Assembly (NCBI GenBank): GCA_037043015.1
Contig: CM073322.1
Span: 20,922,364 to 20,986,363 of the forward strand
Reading direction: 5' to 3'
DNA length: 64,000 nt
Origin: Bryum argenteum
Taxonomy: Eukaryota; Streptophyta; Bryopsida; Bryales; Bryaceae
Made by a program: the position numbers and the translations under genes. Of this stretch, positions 12,479 to 24,139 are shown one piece after another. Every line of letters starts with the position of its first letter. Positions within the stretch are counted from its first letter, which is position 1. The notes below the pieces were generated by a model. That model ran no database searches. It had not been told where the DNA came from and saw only the letters and a program-made list of their open reading frames with translations.

Positions 12479-12704
12479 AGGTAGGAGTGGCTAAAACCGT
12501 CCAGCCCCAAAAATCGCACAACAGGGTTCAAATATTCATAGGAAATAATAGGATTACTCAAAAAATGTCTTTTTTTTTGGGATGGATTTGCACTAGCTTT
12601 GCAGACTATGGAAAAATCTTTAATATTTTACACCACTATTCCAAGTATGCAAAGCTGAAATTTGGACGGTTTTTGGGGCTGGACGGTTTTAGCCACTCCT
12701 ACCT
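12479..12704. mobile_element. 226-bp MITE with 35-bp terminal inverted repeats, TA duplication
   Basis: The left end AGGTAGGAGTGGCTAAAACC (12479 onward) is the exact reverse complement of the right end for 35 bp, and the match continues with one mismatch. TA flanks both ends (12477-12478 and 12705-12706), the target duplication of Tc1/mariner transposons. At 226 bp with no coding capacity it is a non-autonomous, Stowaway-like element. It lies 40 bp right of the retrotransposon and 1.7 kb upstream of the lipase gene. Confidence 0.85.
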
Positions 12705-12706
12705 TA

Positions 12707-14389
12707 GTAGTCCTATACCACTGTTGTTATGTCTTGTGGCATATCATCAAGGGTAGATCGAACGGCCAATCCATAGAGGTCTGGTGCTCTACCTCTTCTA
12801 GTCAAGCAACTTATGACAGTGGGTCCAGAAACAAAAAGGACCCTCGTGGCAGGGTCCACGTATACACAAGCTTTCACGACACGTGGGAACTTCATCCATT
12901 GAACGAATGTAGTTTCCCATGCTCGCAAAGTTTCATCCATCGGCCTACTAGCGAGAAAGACAAGGCAGATGGCACCCAGGAACACTGTCCTTGTTGCATT
13001 TCATGCTGGCGATGGAGTTGCAGATTGCAACACCGCTAATCTTCTCAAGTTCAATTCCAACTGTCTCACTCACTTTCATCTTCCATGGTAATGCCCTCAG
13101 ATTATTATTTTTTATGTTTTTTTTCAGACTTGGATTTAGACTTGGAGCTCCTGGCTCATGAATTATGTCTTTAGGGTTCGAAAATTTGGAGTAGTTGTCG
13201 AGGATTCCGCTAAACTCAGAATCTTGAGCAGATTCGAGGTTTGCTAATGAGATTTATTGGGAGTTTTAATCAGGTGCAATAGAATGTGAAGTTTGTGAGA
13301 AGAGCGTTTGACAGGGGGTGTCATGATTTTAGTAGCAGATAGTACCGCATGTTCATTGATTTGGTTCACTGAACCATGTAGTTTGGGGAATTAAATTCTC
13401 CTTCGCAAGGTTTGGAAAGTGCATGATTCCTCAGTAGAGAATCGGTGAGTACTGTGTTGGAGTCATCAATTCTTTCGACTTCAAAGTGCATTCTTCAGAG
13501 GGTTAATGTATTGTGGTTATGAGCTGAGTCTGAGCAGTTTTTCGCGCTCAGTGGCAGTAAGAGCTTCTTCCACACGGCGTCAGGCTCGTGTGTGATTCCA
13601 TTTGTCACCAAACCTCCGGTGTTTTGCGGAATTCAACATTGTTCTTGGTTAGGACACCTACCTTTGTTTTAGCATACCCTGTAAATGCACTTCAGAGCAT
13701 GAATTGTTCGATCATCTTAGTCTCAATAAGTAGGGAGGTTCCTGCACTGAGTTAGGGCTTACTTGAGGAGGATTTTACTACGTACAGTAGTGTTCGGCGA
13801 TCTGATAGTTAAGGGTATCTGGCTTTTGTTGAGGCAACTACATTAGACTGACGGAACACCTTCAATCTCGGTCCGTTCATTTTCCTTTTTTACAGTCAAA
13901 TTGATGGGTGGAGGTCCTGTGGTTGCCGTGACACTTTCATAATTCAAGGGCTGATTTGGCCTAGAAATGAGAATGAAGTGCTATACCACTTGTAACTAGT
14001 TTTCTCAACTGTATGCTTGTGCAGATTCTTGGCCTTCTGCATTCTGCGTTTATGTTCGCTATTGAATGTATAAACGCTTGTGCTGGGATGCAGGAGTGGC
14101 AATATTCAGCTACCATCGGATGTGAGCTCAGCCATTTTCAATAATGAGCGTCATGTTTTTGCTCTAGTAGGTTGTATAGGATTCAGTAGTGTTCGTTTTC
14201 TAATCAGCAGTTTGCATTGTTCTTCTCTGATTTTGGTGACATGATAGTCGTTTCTCATCTGAAACAGTTGAGTCCTTGGTATTCTAGGTAGCAGATGGAC
14301 TACCGAGAACCAAGCGCTGGGACTTGATGGTACATATCACACCGTGAAGTGATAGTGGGAAATGAGGTTTCCGAGGGAGATTGACGACA
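12707..14389. other. Leader and promoter region of the lipase gene
   Basis: No reading frame here carries a recognisable domain. Because the next gene starts at 14390, this 1.7 kb probably holds its promoter and a 5' UTR, perhaps with an intron. No TATA box or splice pair could be fixed with confidence. Confidence 0.4.
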
Positions 14390-17389
14390 ATGCAGATTCC
14401 TCAGTGGATAACTTCGCTGCAGCGGCAGTTTGAGTCGCAGGTGCAGCAGCAGCAGGAGCGAGCACGACGCGAAGGAGGTATACAGGCTGCCGTAGCAGGT
14501 TTGCAATGGCCACAATGGCGATGGAGATGGCCGTGGCAGGACAAGAGGGCATCATCACCAACTCAGCGAGAGGCAGGAGAGGAGTACAAGAAGAAGGTGA
14601 CAGCATTGTGTGCTGCACTGAAGGTCGAAAATGTTACAGACTTGCAGGACCTCTTGGGGGCGATGGTTCTTTCGGAGTGCGTGTATAAACGACCTGAATC
14701 AGAAGTGATCAGGGCAGTGAACAAATTCAAGGAAGATTTCGGAGGTCAGCTTGTGGGTGTAAGTAGCATTCAAGCTTCATTGGAGCATGTCCCTCACAGG
14801 TACCTGCTTGCCGAGGCTGGCAACACACTCTTTGTTTCATTCATCGGCACCAAACAGTTGCAGGATGTAGTGGCGGATGTCAATTTCCTCCAACGGTCCT
14901 TGTTCGGGGAGGGGGAGGATTTTGAAGACATCGATGGCGATGAGCAACCCAAGCTGGTTGTGGCTGAAGCTGTCGGTAGCAATGGGAAGGGTCTCGGAGT
15001 GAACGGTGAGTTGCCGGCTCGCTCAGCTAAGGTAGTGAAGGTAAAGCCTGCCGCACATAGGGGCTTCCTTGCACGAGCCAAGAAAATACCTGCGACGGAG
15101 CTGTACAGATTAGCCCAACGAAGGGACCGCAGGTTGGTTTTATGTGGTCACTCGCTTGGTGGAGCCGTAGCGGTGCTTGCTACTTTGGCAATTCTTAGAG
15201 CATTTGCAAAAAACTCCATCTCTCGTGCAGCAAATAAGGTAGAGGTTAAGTGTATCACATTCTCACAGCCTCCCGTTGGGAACGCTGCTCTTCGGGATTA
15301 CGTTCATAAGAAAGGATGGCAACATCATTTTCGGACGTACTGCATCCCGGAAGATGTCATTCCTCGCATTTTGTCCCCTGCTTACTTCGAGCACTTCCGC
15401 ACGCAACCAGTAGAGCAGAATGGGGTTACTAAGGAAGAGGTTCAGGTGGTGAAAGAAGTGAAGAATGGCGGAGAACCGATGGTTTTAGGAGTTGGTCCTA
15501 CTTTACCGAATCCTTTCTGGAGAATTGCAAGGCTCGCGCCCCTTGCAGGTGCAGGGGTGCAGACCTCAATGCAATGGCTGAAGGGGAGACGCAACGAGGA
15601 GTCTCCTGTAGTAGAGAGGGCTGAGACTACTGCCACTAATACTACTACTTCTACTACTACGACTGCTCCTGTACTGAAGGTACAAGAAGACAGTGAAGGA
15701 TTTGCATCAGTGGAGGCTGAAGCGAAATCCGGCGACGGAAAACCTGAGCCGAAACCCGGTGCCGTTGCGGCTGAGTGGCTGGAACGGGTTCCGTCGCTGC
15801 CTTCCTTACCCTCCTACGTCCCCTTTGGCGAGCTTTACCTCCTGGAGAAGCTTTCCGTTCAACAGCTATCTGCATTGGAATTTACGCAGCTGACAACCAT
15901 GCAGTCGGTGTTGCTTGAGCTCAGAGAGCGGTGCCAATCTCATTCTATGAGATCGTACCGAGGTCGGTTCCAGGAGATTTACAACTCGATCATGTCGAAA
16001 GACGTGCCGATGAGTAACATCGAGAATTTCCCTCTCTTGCCGCACCTGCAGCAATGGCTAAGTAGTCTTGGAGGCCAGATGGCCGAAGCTGGAAGAATTG
16101 CGGAACCTATTAGTATCAGGCTGGCGACGGCGATGGTTCCTTTAGGCTGGACAGGTTTGATCGGAGAAAAGAAGGGGTGTCTGCCGGTGAAAGTGGACAT
16201 TCTAGGCCATGGTTTACATTTGTGTACACTGGTGCGAGCGAGGGTGAATGGACGATGGTGCTCGACTACGATAGAAATCTCGCCCCCAAATCCAACCCTT
16301 GAACGGGGAAGACTATCGAAGTTACAGAGAATGCGCGTTCGCATCGGAGATCCTGTGCAACAATCTGCATCCGAGCAATTATCAGAGGCGAACGAGATGT
16401 TTAATGCATCGGACTTTGACGGGGCCAGGAGCAGTAGTTATGAAGTTGACGGATTAGGTGAAGTAACCATATTCTGCAGCACAGATTTCATGACCACGTC
16501 AAGAGAAGTGGCAATGCGGCTTCGTCGAGTTCGCTTGCTTGGTTTTGAAGGAGCAGGCAAGACGTCCTTGTACTTCGCCCTGCTGGGAGGAGAGGGTATG
16601 ATGTTAGCTCACAACTTCGGGGGTATGCTGCCCGACTTGGACTGGCGAGAGGGGGTAGTGGGAGGCGTGAGCTACATTGACGGCCCTGGCGTGAGCCTGC
16701 AGGACTTACCTGGGGAGGCTCAGCGGCTCCACAAGGAGCTCGCCGTGAAGGTTGGCCCATACTCTAAAAAGTTAGACCTCGTCATCTTGGTACACAATTT
16801 GGCGCATAAGATTCCTCAAATGCGGGCCTCGTCTCGACCTGCTCTTGCCCTGCTCTTGGACGAGGTCTCGGCTGCTCGAGTCCCCTTCATTCTGACCATC
16901 ACCAACAAGTTCGCAGTCAGTGCTGACAGGCGGCACATTGCTACCATGGGGGTGATGGACACCTACCAGGTGCCGCCGAATCGAAGTATGGTGGTAAACT
17001 CCTGTCCCCATGTGGTGCATGGAGTGGCTATCGACTCGTTGGAGGAAACGGAGACTTCAGGCTGGCAACCACAGCGTATCATATCAGGTTCCATGAATCT
17101 TGTACAGAGACCGTTCCGGAAGAACCCCATCGTACAGAAAGCAGAAGGTATTGAGAACCTGCAGGCTCTTGTGCATAGTGTGTTGCTGGAGCAAGAGGAA
17201 GCCGCTATGAAGGAGTTTTCAAAGCAGGTGCTGGCTTACCAGGATGCCAAAGATATGGACCAGCTGAAGGCTATCAATCACGGGCGTGATAGGTTTGCAG
17301 GTGCCACCACGGCCGCGGGTATTGGAGCCGGTTTTGGACTTGTCATTGCCGTTATGCTGGGCGCTGTCAATAGTCTCCGTAAGCCCTAA
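14390..17389 (+). CDS. Class-3 lipase fused to a P-loop GTPase-like domain
   Basis: A single open exon of 999 aa. The start is the ATG at 14390; the frame is open a little further upstream but only through non-ATG codons. The protein matches, end to end as I remember it, the Arabidopsis lipase class 3 family protein At3g07400, including the C-terminal LRKP. The N-terminal half holds an alpha/beta-hydrolase lipase with nucleophile motif GHSLGG (Ser255) near VLCGHSLGG and the conserved TFSQPPVGNAALRDY. The C-terminal half holds a nucleotide-binding domain with P-loop GFEGAGKT (residues 718-725), a D-x-x-G at SYIDGPG, and TNKF near 839 where GTPases usually have NKxD. The last 30 residues are a Gly/Ala-rich hydrophobic segment, a likely tail anchor. 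A Ser/Thr-rich linker near residue 415 may be disordered. Lipid hydrolysis at a membrane is inferred from family; the substrate is unknown. Confidence 0.93.
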   Translation: MQIPQWITSLQRQFESQVQQQQERARREGGIQAAVAGLQWPQWRWRWPWQDKRASSPTQREAGEEYKKKVTALCAALKVENVTDLQDLLGAMVLSECVYKRPESEVIRAVNKFKEDFGGQLVGVSSIQASLEHVPHRYLLAEAGNTLFVSFIGTKQLQDVVADVNFLQRSLFGEGEDFEDIDGDEQPKLVVAEAVGSNGKGLGVNGELPARSAKVVKVKPAAHRGFLARAKKIPATELYRLAQRRDRRLVLCGHSLGGAVAVLATLAILRAFAKNSISRAANKVEVKCITFSQPPVGNAALRDYVHKKGWQHHFRTYCIPEDVIPRILSPAYFEHFRTQPVEQNGVTKEEVQVVKEVKNGGEPMVLGVGPTLPNPFWRIARLAPLAGAGVQTSMQWLKGRRNEESPVVERAETTATNTTTSTTTTAPVLKVQEDSEGFASVEAEAKSGDGKPEPKPGAVAAEWLERVPSLPSLPSYVPFGELYLLEKLSVQQLSALEFTQLTTMQSVLLELRERCQSHSMRSYRGRFQEIYNSIMSKDVPMSNIENFPLLPHLQQWLSSLGGQMAEAGRIAEPISIRLATAMVPLGWTGLIGEKKGCLPVKVDILGHGLHLCTLVRARVNGRWCSTTIEISPPNPTLERGRLSKLQRMRVRIGDPVQQSASEQLSEANEMFNASDFDGARSSSYEVDGLGEVTIFCSTDFMTTSREVAMRLRRVRLLGFEGAGKTSLYFALLGGEGMMLAHNFGGMLPDLDWREGVVGGVSYIDGPGVSLQDLPGEAQRLHKELAVKVGPYSKKLDLVILVHNLAHKIPQMRASSRPALALLLDEVSAARVPFILTITNKFAVSADRRHIATMGVMDTYQVPPNRSMVVNSCPHVVHGVAIDSLEETETSGWQPQRIISGSMNLVQRPFRKNPIVQKAEGIENLQALVHSVLLEQEEAAMKEFSKQVLAYQDAKDMDQLKAINHGRDRFAGATTAAGIGAGFGLVIAVMLGAVNSLRKP

Positions 17390-19037
17390 AACTCACCACG
17401 CTCTGTTGTATCCACTGGGAGTTCTGTTTCATTTGATGGCATCCGCTCCGGATCGATAGCTCACTCTTCATGTGCTTCAAAAAGTGACGAAGTAGAGTAG
17501 TATTTCCGCCCTTCGAAGATGTATTTGTTGCTACAGAAGTGGCGTCAATTTGGCATGTGTCAGCCAATAGAGTTGGTTAAAGCTGTGCTGTATATACACT
17601 TCATGCTATTTCTAGATTTTTGGTCTTTCGATTTGAGGGTTTAGAATGAGAACGAAAGGTCTTCGTATTGCTGGATACTGTGGTGATTGAGGAATTGGGT
17701 TCGGTCATAGGGGGCATTCAAATTAGTGACAGTGGTTGTCTGGTTAGCGTTCAATTGTACCAAGATTTTCAGGATCTGGATTTGGAAGTCGGCAGCAAGC
17801 AAGGCATGAATTCCAATTTTTTTGATCATTCAGCAAACATACAAATGTGAGCTGAGATATTGCAGCAACTGCTCTCAGAGCCAGGGCCAGTGTAGTGTAA
17901 GAGCTTCACGATTGGTTGTATTTGACTGGGTGCGCGTACTTGAGCTTCAGATTTGGCATATTCTTGAGCCAATTTCTGTATACTTTTCAAAATCGTCGTC
18001 TAGTTGATGACCTTCTTAGGTGATAACCAATCTCACAGAAAATCATATGCAATTCTCTTTGAGTGCGTATGTCGAGTTCTCAGTATAAATATGTGCATTA
18101 TAGGGGTGTAAATTTTATTTCACATCTGCAACTTCGAGTACTGACATTACGCTTACGATACGGATCCCAGGTAGGACACTAAATTGGATCCATTGTTTTG
18201 CAGAGGCAATTGTTTTGAAGTTGCTCGTAATCATAGCACTGTATGAACATGGATTGTTCTTCGATGCTCGTGACCCCTTCGAAGGCCAAGTTTGTTTCTT
18301 AGACCAATTTATCAGCTGATCGCAAAGCAGTATCTTACGAACAAAACTAAAGTTCGCGAGCCTATTGATGTGATGAAGTAGTATGAAGTTAGTATCTAGC
18401 AAATACCGTGATCAATAATAATTTAACATTCTTCATATGTTGAAGCACTGTACTCCATCAGCACCTGGGCCATGATAACGTAGATTTTGTAGCGAGCGGC
18501 GTCGTCGAGCCTGTCAATGATGACGGGCCTGGATGCCTCTATCTCGAATGCATCCAATTTTTGATCGATTTGATGGGCCTTGTAGGGGGTATTTCAAAAA
18601 GTGACATATGCCGGTGGGAGTATTCTGCGCACTGTATTCTTTAATGAAAGGCGAAAGAATAGTTCGCAGGGTGCTGAGCAACCGGCTACTCGGATGTTTT
18701 CGCTCCAGTTGTGAATACGCGATGCAATGCGTAAGGGACAAACAGAATGAATTAAATCCAATCTGAGCTGAAAAGCAATTGCTCCTCAATTATTCCTACT
18801 ATCGTACCGTATCGATCTTTATTTACATCAAGAGGACCGTAGTTTGATTTGTTGGATTCCCTTTTCGAGCCAACCAAATAGAAGTTGATACATAGCCAAC
18901 GCTGAGAGTCGAAAGAGTATTGCTCATGTCTATGACCCAGGGGCCATACACCCTGAAGATTGAAAAAGCTGAACAAATGGAGTCCAGTTCTCTAAAGCTT
19001 ACAAAACTTCGGATCATCGACCTGATCCGCTGAGAGG
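17390..19037. other. Spacer between the lipase gene and the small repeat protein
   Basis: The first few hundred bases are presumably the lipase 3' UTR; the region is otherwise A/T-rich. Reading frames are short and carry no recognised domain. No tRNA-like or repeat structure was seen. Confidence 0.45.
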
Positions 19038-19889
19038 TCAACTACTCGCTAATCTATTGCTTAGACCAGAAAGGAGGGAATATGCCCTCAGGTGACTGAT
19101 AACCTTCGCTATCGGTGGGGAATCTTGGGGTAAGGGTCGATCTACCGTGCCTGCTGATCGATCATTGCTGCACTTGCAGCATCTCGTTTGTGTCGGCAGA
19201 GCATCAGGCACGTCAACCCTGGGGATGAAGAAATAGTCCTCGTTCGTCTCGACATCGAACTTTTTCTCGTCAACGACGTGGGTATCGATTCTGGGAAGGT
19301 AGCAGTAGCCGTCGCATGTCTCATTGTCTTCCCACAATGGATCCTTGATGACCCTATATACACAGCGCACAATAAATCAATTCTCAATCGGCTGGTGATG
19401 GCGATGGTGGATTCAGTATCAAAAGTGAACGAGCAAGATTGTGCATACTTACGGTGACAACGTCTCCATCTCGATCGAACAAGTCGCATGGCTCCATGAA
19501 TCAAGTTTGAGAACGTCGATCGCCTCCGTTACTTCTGAACTAGTTGCAACTTCCGGTGCTTTCACAGTCGAAGTAGCCTCAGGAATATCAACCCTGGGTA
19601 CAAAGCAGTACTCTTCGCAATCCTCGTCGTAATCGTCGTTGAACCTACACCCCAAAAGTTCATCTATTACAACTACCGATCGGGCGATGTATTATGCTTC
19701 GCGAACATCATCTGCCTACTCCCAACGCTAACGAAAAGCAAGCTCCGTCTCTGCTTAAACCCTAAACCCCCTGAAGGTCATGACTACTACCAGCTAGTTG
19801 AGAGCCAAGCGAATATCATTGAATCGGTCGTGTACAATTAGCAGAGAGAAGGGGAAAAGCTAGCATGCTCACCAAGTCAAAGTTGTCAT
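19038..19889 (-). CDS. Small unrecognised protein with three Y-x-x-x-P-R-[IV]-D repeats
   Basis: I do not recognise this protein. A three-exon model fits: 19889-19873 (17 nt, starting ATG), 19644-19453 and 19353 to the stop at 19038. GT-AG junctions agree in phase and give about 174 aa. Joining exons 1 and 2 yields MTTLTWFNDDYDED. The notable feature is three copies of an acidic segment followed by an aromatic/cysteine block: EEYCFVPRVDIPEA, DGYCYLPRIDTHVV and EDYFFIPRVDVPDA. Spacing is about 75 and 25 residues. A CCKC cluster follows the third copy. No signal peptide or membrane segment is visible. An alternative donor just after GTGCCTGC (near 19146) could shorten or extend the C-terminus, which is less convincing. 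The repeat could be a docking motif; this is inference only. Confidence 0.55.
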
Positions 19890-20691
19890 GGTAATCACAG
19901 CAGGACCAAATTCCACGAATGCTCACAGTAAAAGCACCATCGAATTTGAGCCAGGGTTAGCTGCCGAGATTGAACGATCACTCCCCTGCAAGAATAATCA
20001 CATCAAGTCCATGACCTTGGCATTAATATTGAGATTCATGACAATCGAGGAAAGTAATCCTTGACACATTCTTGAAGAAGGTCTAGATCTGTACACACAT
20101 CACACGAATGAGCATGGACTAGCTACGATCGAGTGCAATGTATGGATACTTTGAAAGCTGCTTAGTTACCTTCCTAAGAAGAGGAGGATGATCGAAGAGG
20201 CTCCGAGGCTCCGGCCTTGAAGTTGAAAGGATATGGAGGCTGACAGAGGTGTGGTAGTGCAGCAAACTTAAAAGCGGTACTTACAATCAAAGTTCAGGCA
20301 GTGTTGGAAGGAGAAACAAGCTCAACCACAAATATTAGTGACAGCTAGTAAAAATTGGCATCTCCACTGATTGTCGTCTAAAGGAACACGCCAAAGGTAA
20401 TTTGGGGTGCACTTGTTGTGGGAGTTTGTGCTTTTTGGAGTCGTTTTTGCTTCGAAGGGTCATGTTTTTAACAGCTCAAATTGATGCAGTGGCTAAAAAT
20501 AGAAAAAAGATACTAAGTAAAATCTACCAAAAGACAATTTCATACAATGATATTATTGAATATTATTAATGAATTAGTGGTTAGCAAAAGTCATTATGAA
20601 CTAATTAGTCATAAGAAAACAAATCAACACTATCCAAAACTTGAAAAATCATTTTTGGTAATTTGAGGCCCTCAACAATAGTGTCTTGTCC

Positions 20692-21069
20692 GGTCGGCGA
20701 CCGTCTCAGCCGGTTGGCGATTGTCCCTCGGTCGGTCACCTACCGTTGAGTGCGCTCCCCTTTCTCCAAACTCTCTCACTTTACATCCATCACTTCTCTT
20801 CTCTTTCAATTCAAAAGCATTTTCTAATTTTGATATTTGAGGAAAACTAGCATTAAACGTGCACGCTAAATTTGGTCGTGAATGCATGTGCTGTAGAAGT
20901 CAAGGGAGTGCCAAAAAGATATTATTGCCCATGCATCATATGGTTGCAATCGACGACAATCGTGGCCGCCCGATCGATCAACTGATGAATGGCACTCGTC
21001 GGCCCCCGGTTGGTCGATCCAAAAGGCGACCAACCAATCGAGCGAACGACCATTTGCAGGTCGGCGACC
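20692..21069. repeat. Two related GC-rich repeat islands
   Basis: GGTCGGCGACC occurs at 20692-20702 and 21059-21069, each within a block of CGGTTGG/CGACC-like words in otherwise AT-rich DNA, and each followed by a CTTTCTCC pyrimidine tract. The two blocks look like diverged copies of one dispersed repeat. Element type is unknown. Confidence 0.35.
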
Positions 21070-22070
21070 CGGTAGGCCACAACCTCCCCTTAGGCCTTCT
21101 CTCATACTCATTGCTAAACTCCCTTTCTCCTCTCCAAGTCTCCCCACTTCCCTCTTCTTCTCCGAGCCTACATTGGAGCTATTTGGAAAATATAACTCTT
21201 TACGGATGGTGCTTATCAATTTTCTCGATAGTTGATATCAACATGGACATTGTAACTATCTGCAATCTACTTGGGATTCTATACAGTTACAATGTCTACA
21301 TGCTTTTATAGAATTTGAGACATCTTCACATTCACTTATGAAAATGATTTTTTAATGTTATTTTTTATTTTTTATTTTTTCAGTAGTGTTTTTAACACTT
21401 TCTGGATGTAAGTATCAAACCAAATTTTATTTGTTTGTTGTGAAATGAGTACTTGATTTTTTTACACCTAAACGCCCAAGTGAGTGGTGAAATGTGAGTT
21501 TCCTAGAACTTGCAAATTTTCCCCCAAAAGAAAATCTAAATATCTCAAATCTTAGCCTACATCAATATGGTGGAATTCATCAATACATCTAATAAATTAT
21601 ATGTAATTGATTGAGACTAAGATTTTGAATGAACTCTAAAAAATTGCGCTTTTTATTGTTAGTGCTTGTCAATTATATGATTGTCTCAAATTCTATCATG
21701 TCTTAAAATTAAGGAAATGACATGTACTAAATTAATAATATCGAGATAGTTATCTCTTAGAGCAATTTATTTAGTATGAAGATAACCTCAAGAGGCCGGA
21801 CAAGAAATCAGTGTTCCAGAGAAGCCTTTGTCAATAAAAAATAATCTTCTAATAGATCTAGACTGTCGGTTTAGATCTGGTTTTCTAATACCAGAGGCAT
21901 TGGCATCAAGAATTGAATCGTGTACCTCATGCCCAGCAATCCAAGCCGTTTGGGCTAATCATCTATTCCCACCTTCTCTTTGCGTCTCAAAGTCCTTAGG
22001 TCGTATATATACACTTCCTACTCTAGCTCCACATGTTGTAGTAAATGTTTCAAAGCCATTTTAAAGGTGT

Positions 22071-22074
<4 letters not shown>

Positions 22075-22124
<50 letters not shown>
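22075..22124. repeat. 50-nt poly(T) tract
   Basis: About 50 consecutive T residues followed by CAGCATC. It could be the poly(A) tail of a minus-strand retroposed sequence or simple slippage expansion. The exact length in a run this long is prone to sequencing error. Confidence 0.85.
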
Positions 22125-23542
22125 CAGCATCTTTTTGTGCACATGCGTAAGCAAGGTACTAATAACATTGTTGATATTGAGTAGGTGTTGATATATGGGT
22201 TTGACTTCACTCATGAATGATAGTCCCAATTCTTGGATTTTCACGCAGAGGCGAGGCATGTTGAAAGAAATTTGAGAAGGTTTTCAAGCAATACAAGGAA
22301 AACAAACTTGCTAACTTGCTTTTAGGAAATGACTGCCATGAATGTAAGTTTTATGATTCGATTATTAATTGGTGGCATCAAGCCGATTCCGTAATGAAAC
22401 ATGTGAGTGCTACTACACTAGACAACATTAGTGTGGGAGGACCAAGAGATTCAACAAATGCTAATGAAGACAAAATTCAACCAATTACTACCATTCGATC
22501 AAAACCATCATTCGCCTCAAAGAAGAACAAGTTTCAAGACCAAGCTTAGCATGACTTTTTTTGAATAACATTGAACATAATATGACCATGACATGTTTTC
22601 TTAGTATTAAAAATAAAAATGAACGATAAAATTTATTAGTCTACGACACAACTTGATTTGGACTTTACTCAAATAGCCATACATATGCATAATGATTTCT
22701 AGGAAGAAAAAATTATGCATGTTGATGTATTTTGATACAATGTGAATGTAAAGGATTATGGTTTTTTCATCACAAGAAATCTTCACCATCAGGTGAACTT
22801 CTCTTCACCGGTGGACTTCATCCTCTAGATGTTTAGACAACAACCAGTCAAGACTCCTTAAGAAAAAAATTATCGCCTTTAATTCTTCTCCAACACATTC
22901 ACCATTTGCCTCCTATAAACATGTCTTGGCCAAGCATTCTTGACCGACCGGAAGCCTTCTCCACCGTAATGTAAACCACACATTGTTTGCTCTTCAACCT
23001 CGGCAACATCTACAGAGTCAAAATTGGTATCGAACTTACTGCAAAACTCTTATCCATCACAACTCTCATTGTGATGCACTGAAAAAGTACAAGCATGGAA
23101 AAATCACTTATTACTTCACAGTAAATGATATGTACCCATCCTTCGAACACCCCAAAAGTGTACACTTTATCTTTCATTCCTTGTGCGAAATTATCATAAC
23201 AATTTCTTGGGGAAAGTGCACGAAGTATGATTTGGGTCATTGAGATCGTACAAATCGATAAACAAAGAATCTATTCTTTCAGATTTTACGAGCTATTTAC
23301 AAGTCTTTGATCCACTACCGGTAACTACCTCATTTCTGCACGAAAGTGGTTGAGCACTGTGTCGCATAGCCGAGGACGAGAGGATTTCGGCCGACTCCAT
23401 CACTCCGACTGTGCGAGAGCACGCTTGGCGAGATCCCGGCATCGTTTTCTGGACCCATTTCTCGTGCCATCACTCTGCCTCTTGTACTCCTTCCGAGGAA
23501 CCCATCGCCCATTGCTTCGGGAAGCTCGATCAAGACCTGAGA

Positions 23543-24139
23543 ATGGAGTCACTCAGCATTTGGTTGCTCTTCGTGGGCTTCTGTCGCCTCTCGGCCGTCT
23601 ACTTCGGCTTCTTCAATGTCTGGGCCCTTCGTGTCGCCGTCTTCTCCAAGCTCAAAGTCAGTACGTTCCTCTCCTCTCCTCTCCTCACCTCCAGGCTTTT
23701 CGTAGGATTGTTCGTTTTCCCTTATTGATTCGTTTTGTTTTGTTTTTGCAGTGCAAGATGTTCATGGGCGAACATTCGGAGTATGGACCTTGTTGACATG
23801 CCTGCTCTGCGTCATGACGGCCTTCAACCTCGACAACGAAGCGCTCTACTTGGTCACATTCATGTCGTTTGTTTGCGCTCTCGGCTACTTCCTGCTCGAG
23901 TGCTTCGTCTACCATACCATGGCTGTCAAGAATGTCGCCTCTCTCTTCTTCTTTGCTGGTTCGTCTTTACTCCTCTCCTTACTTAACCCTTTCTTTACTG
24001 CCGGGAAGGGCCGAGAACTGGACATTTCAGAGCATGGCTGCTGCTAAAGATTTATTGATTGCCGAATGCAGGCGGTTCAATCATCTGGATGAGCTTGGAG
24101 TGGAATAAGCACCATGGCCAGGGGATCAAGCATGAATAG
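23543..24139 (+). CDS. ERG28: ERG28-like ergosterol/phytosterol biosynthesis scaffold protein
   Basis: A small ER membrane protein that in yeast tethers the sterol C-4 demethylation enzymes; the plant homologue is Arabidopsis At1g10030. Exons 23543-23660, 23752-23958 and 24072-24139 join in phase through GT-AG introns, giving 393 nt or 130 aa, the usual plant length. Family hallmarks: an N-terminal hydrophobic segment with YFGFFNVWALR (residues 20-30), then HGRTFGVWTLLT at the start of exon 2, NLDNEALYLVT, and a late hydrophobic segment ending IIWMSLEWN. Four membrane segments are expected. The tail is basic and short, with a KHE end. The gene stands alone on the plus strand and looks intact. 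Confidence 0.93.

Larger units (their letters stand above)
19890..23542. other. AT-rich spacer with repeat fragments
   Basis: A long spacer before ERG28. It contains two GC-rich islands (about 20690-20760 and 20950-21085) sharing GGTCGGCGACC and each followed by pyrimidine-rich TTTCTCC tracts, and a 50-T homopolymer. The reading frame at 22316-22549 looks like a remnant but has no recognisable domain. The last 200 bp, rich in C and T, probably include the ERG28 promoter and 5' UTR. Confidence 0.45.

Noticed and set aside
12713-12985. 90-codon minus-strand frame right of the MITE
   Set aside because: No recognisable domain, no supporting splice sites, and it lies in the likely leader of the lipase gene.
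14381-14389. Lipase start three codons upstream at 14381
   Set aside because: That codon is TTG; the first ATG in frame is at 14390.
19757-19770. AAACCCTAAACCCC, telomere-like repeat
   Set aside because: Only two units inside an intron or leader of the small repeat protein gene; too short to be an interstitial telomere array, and at most a telo-box.
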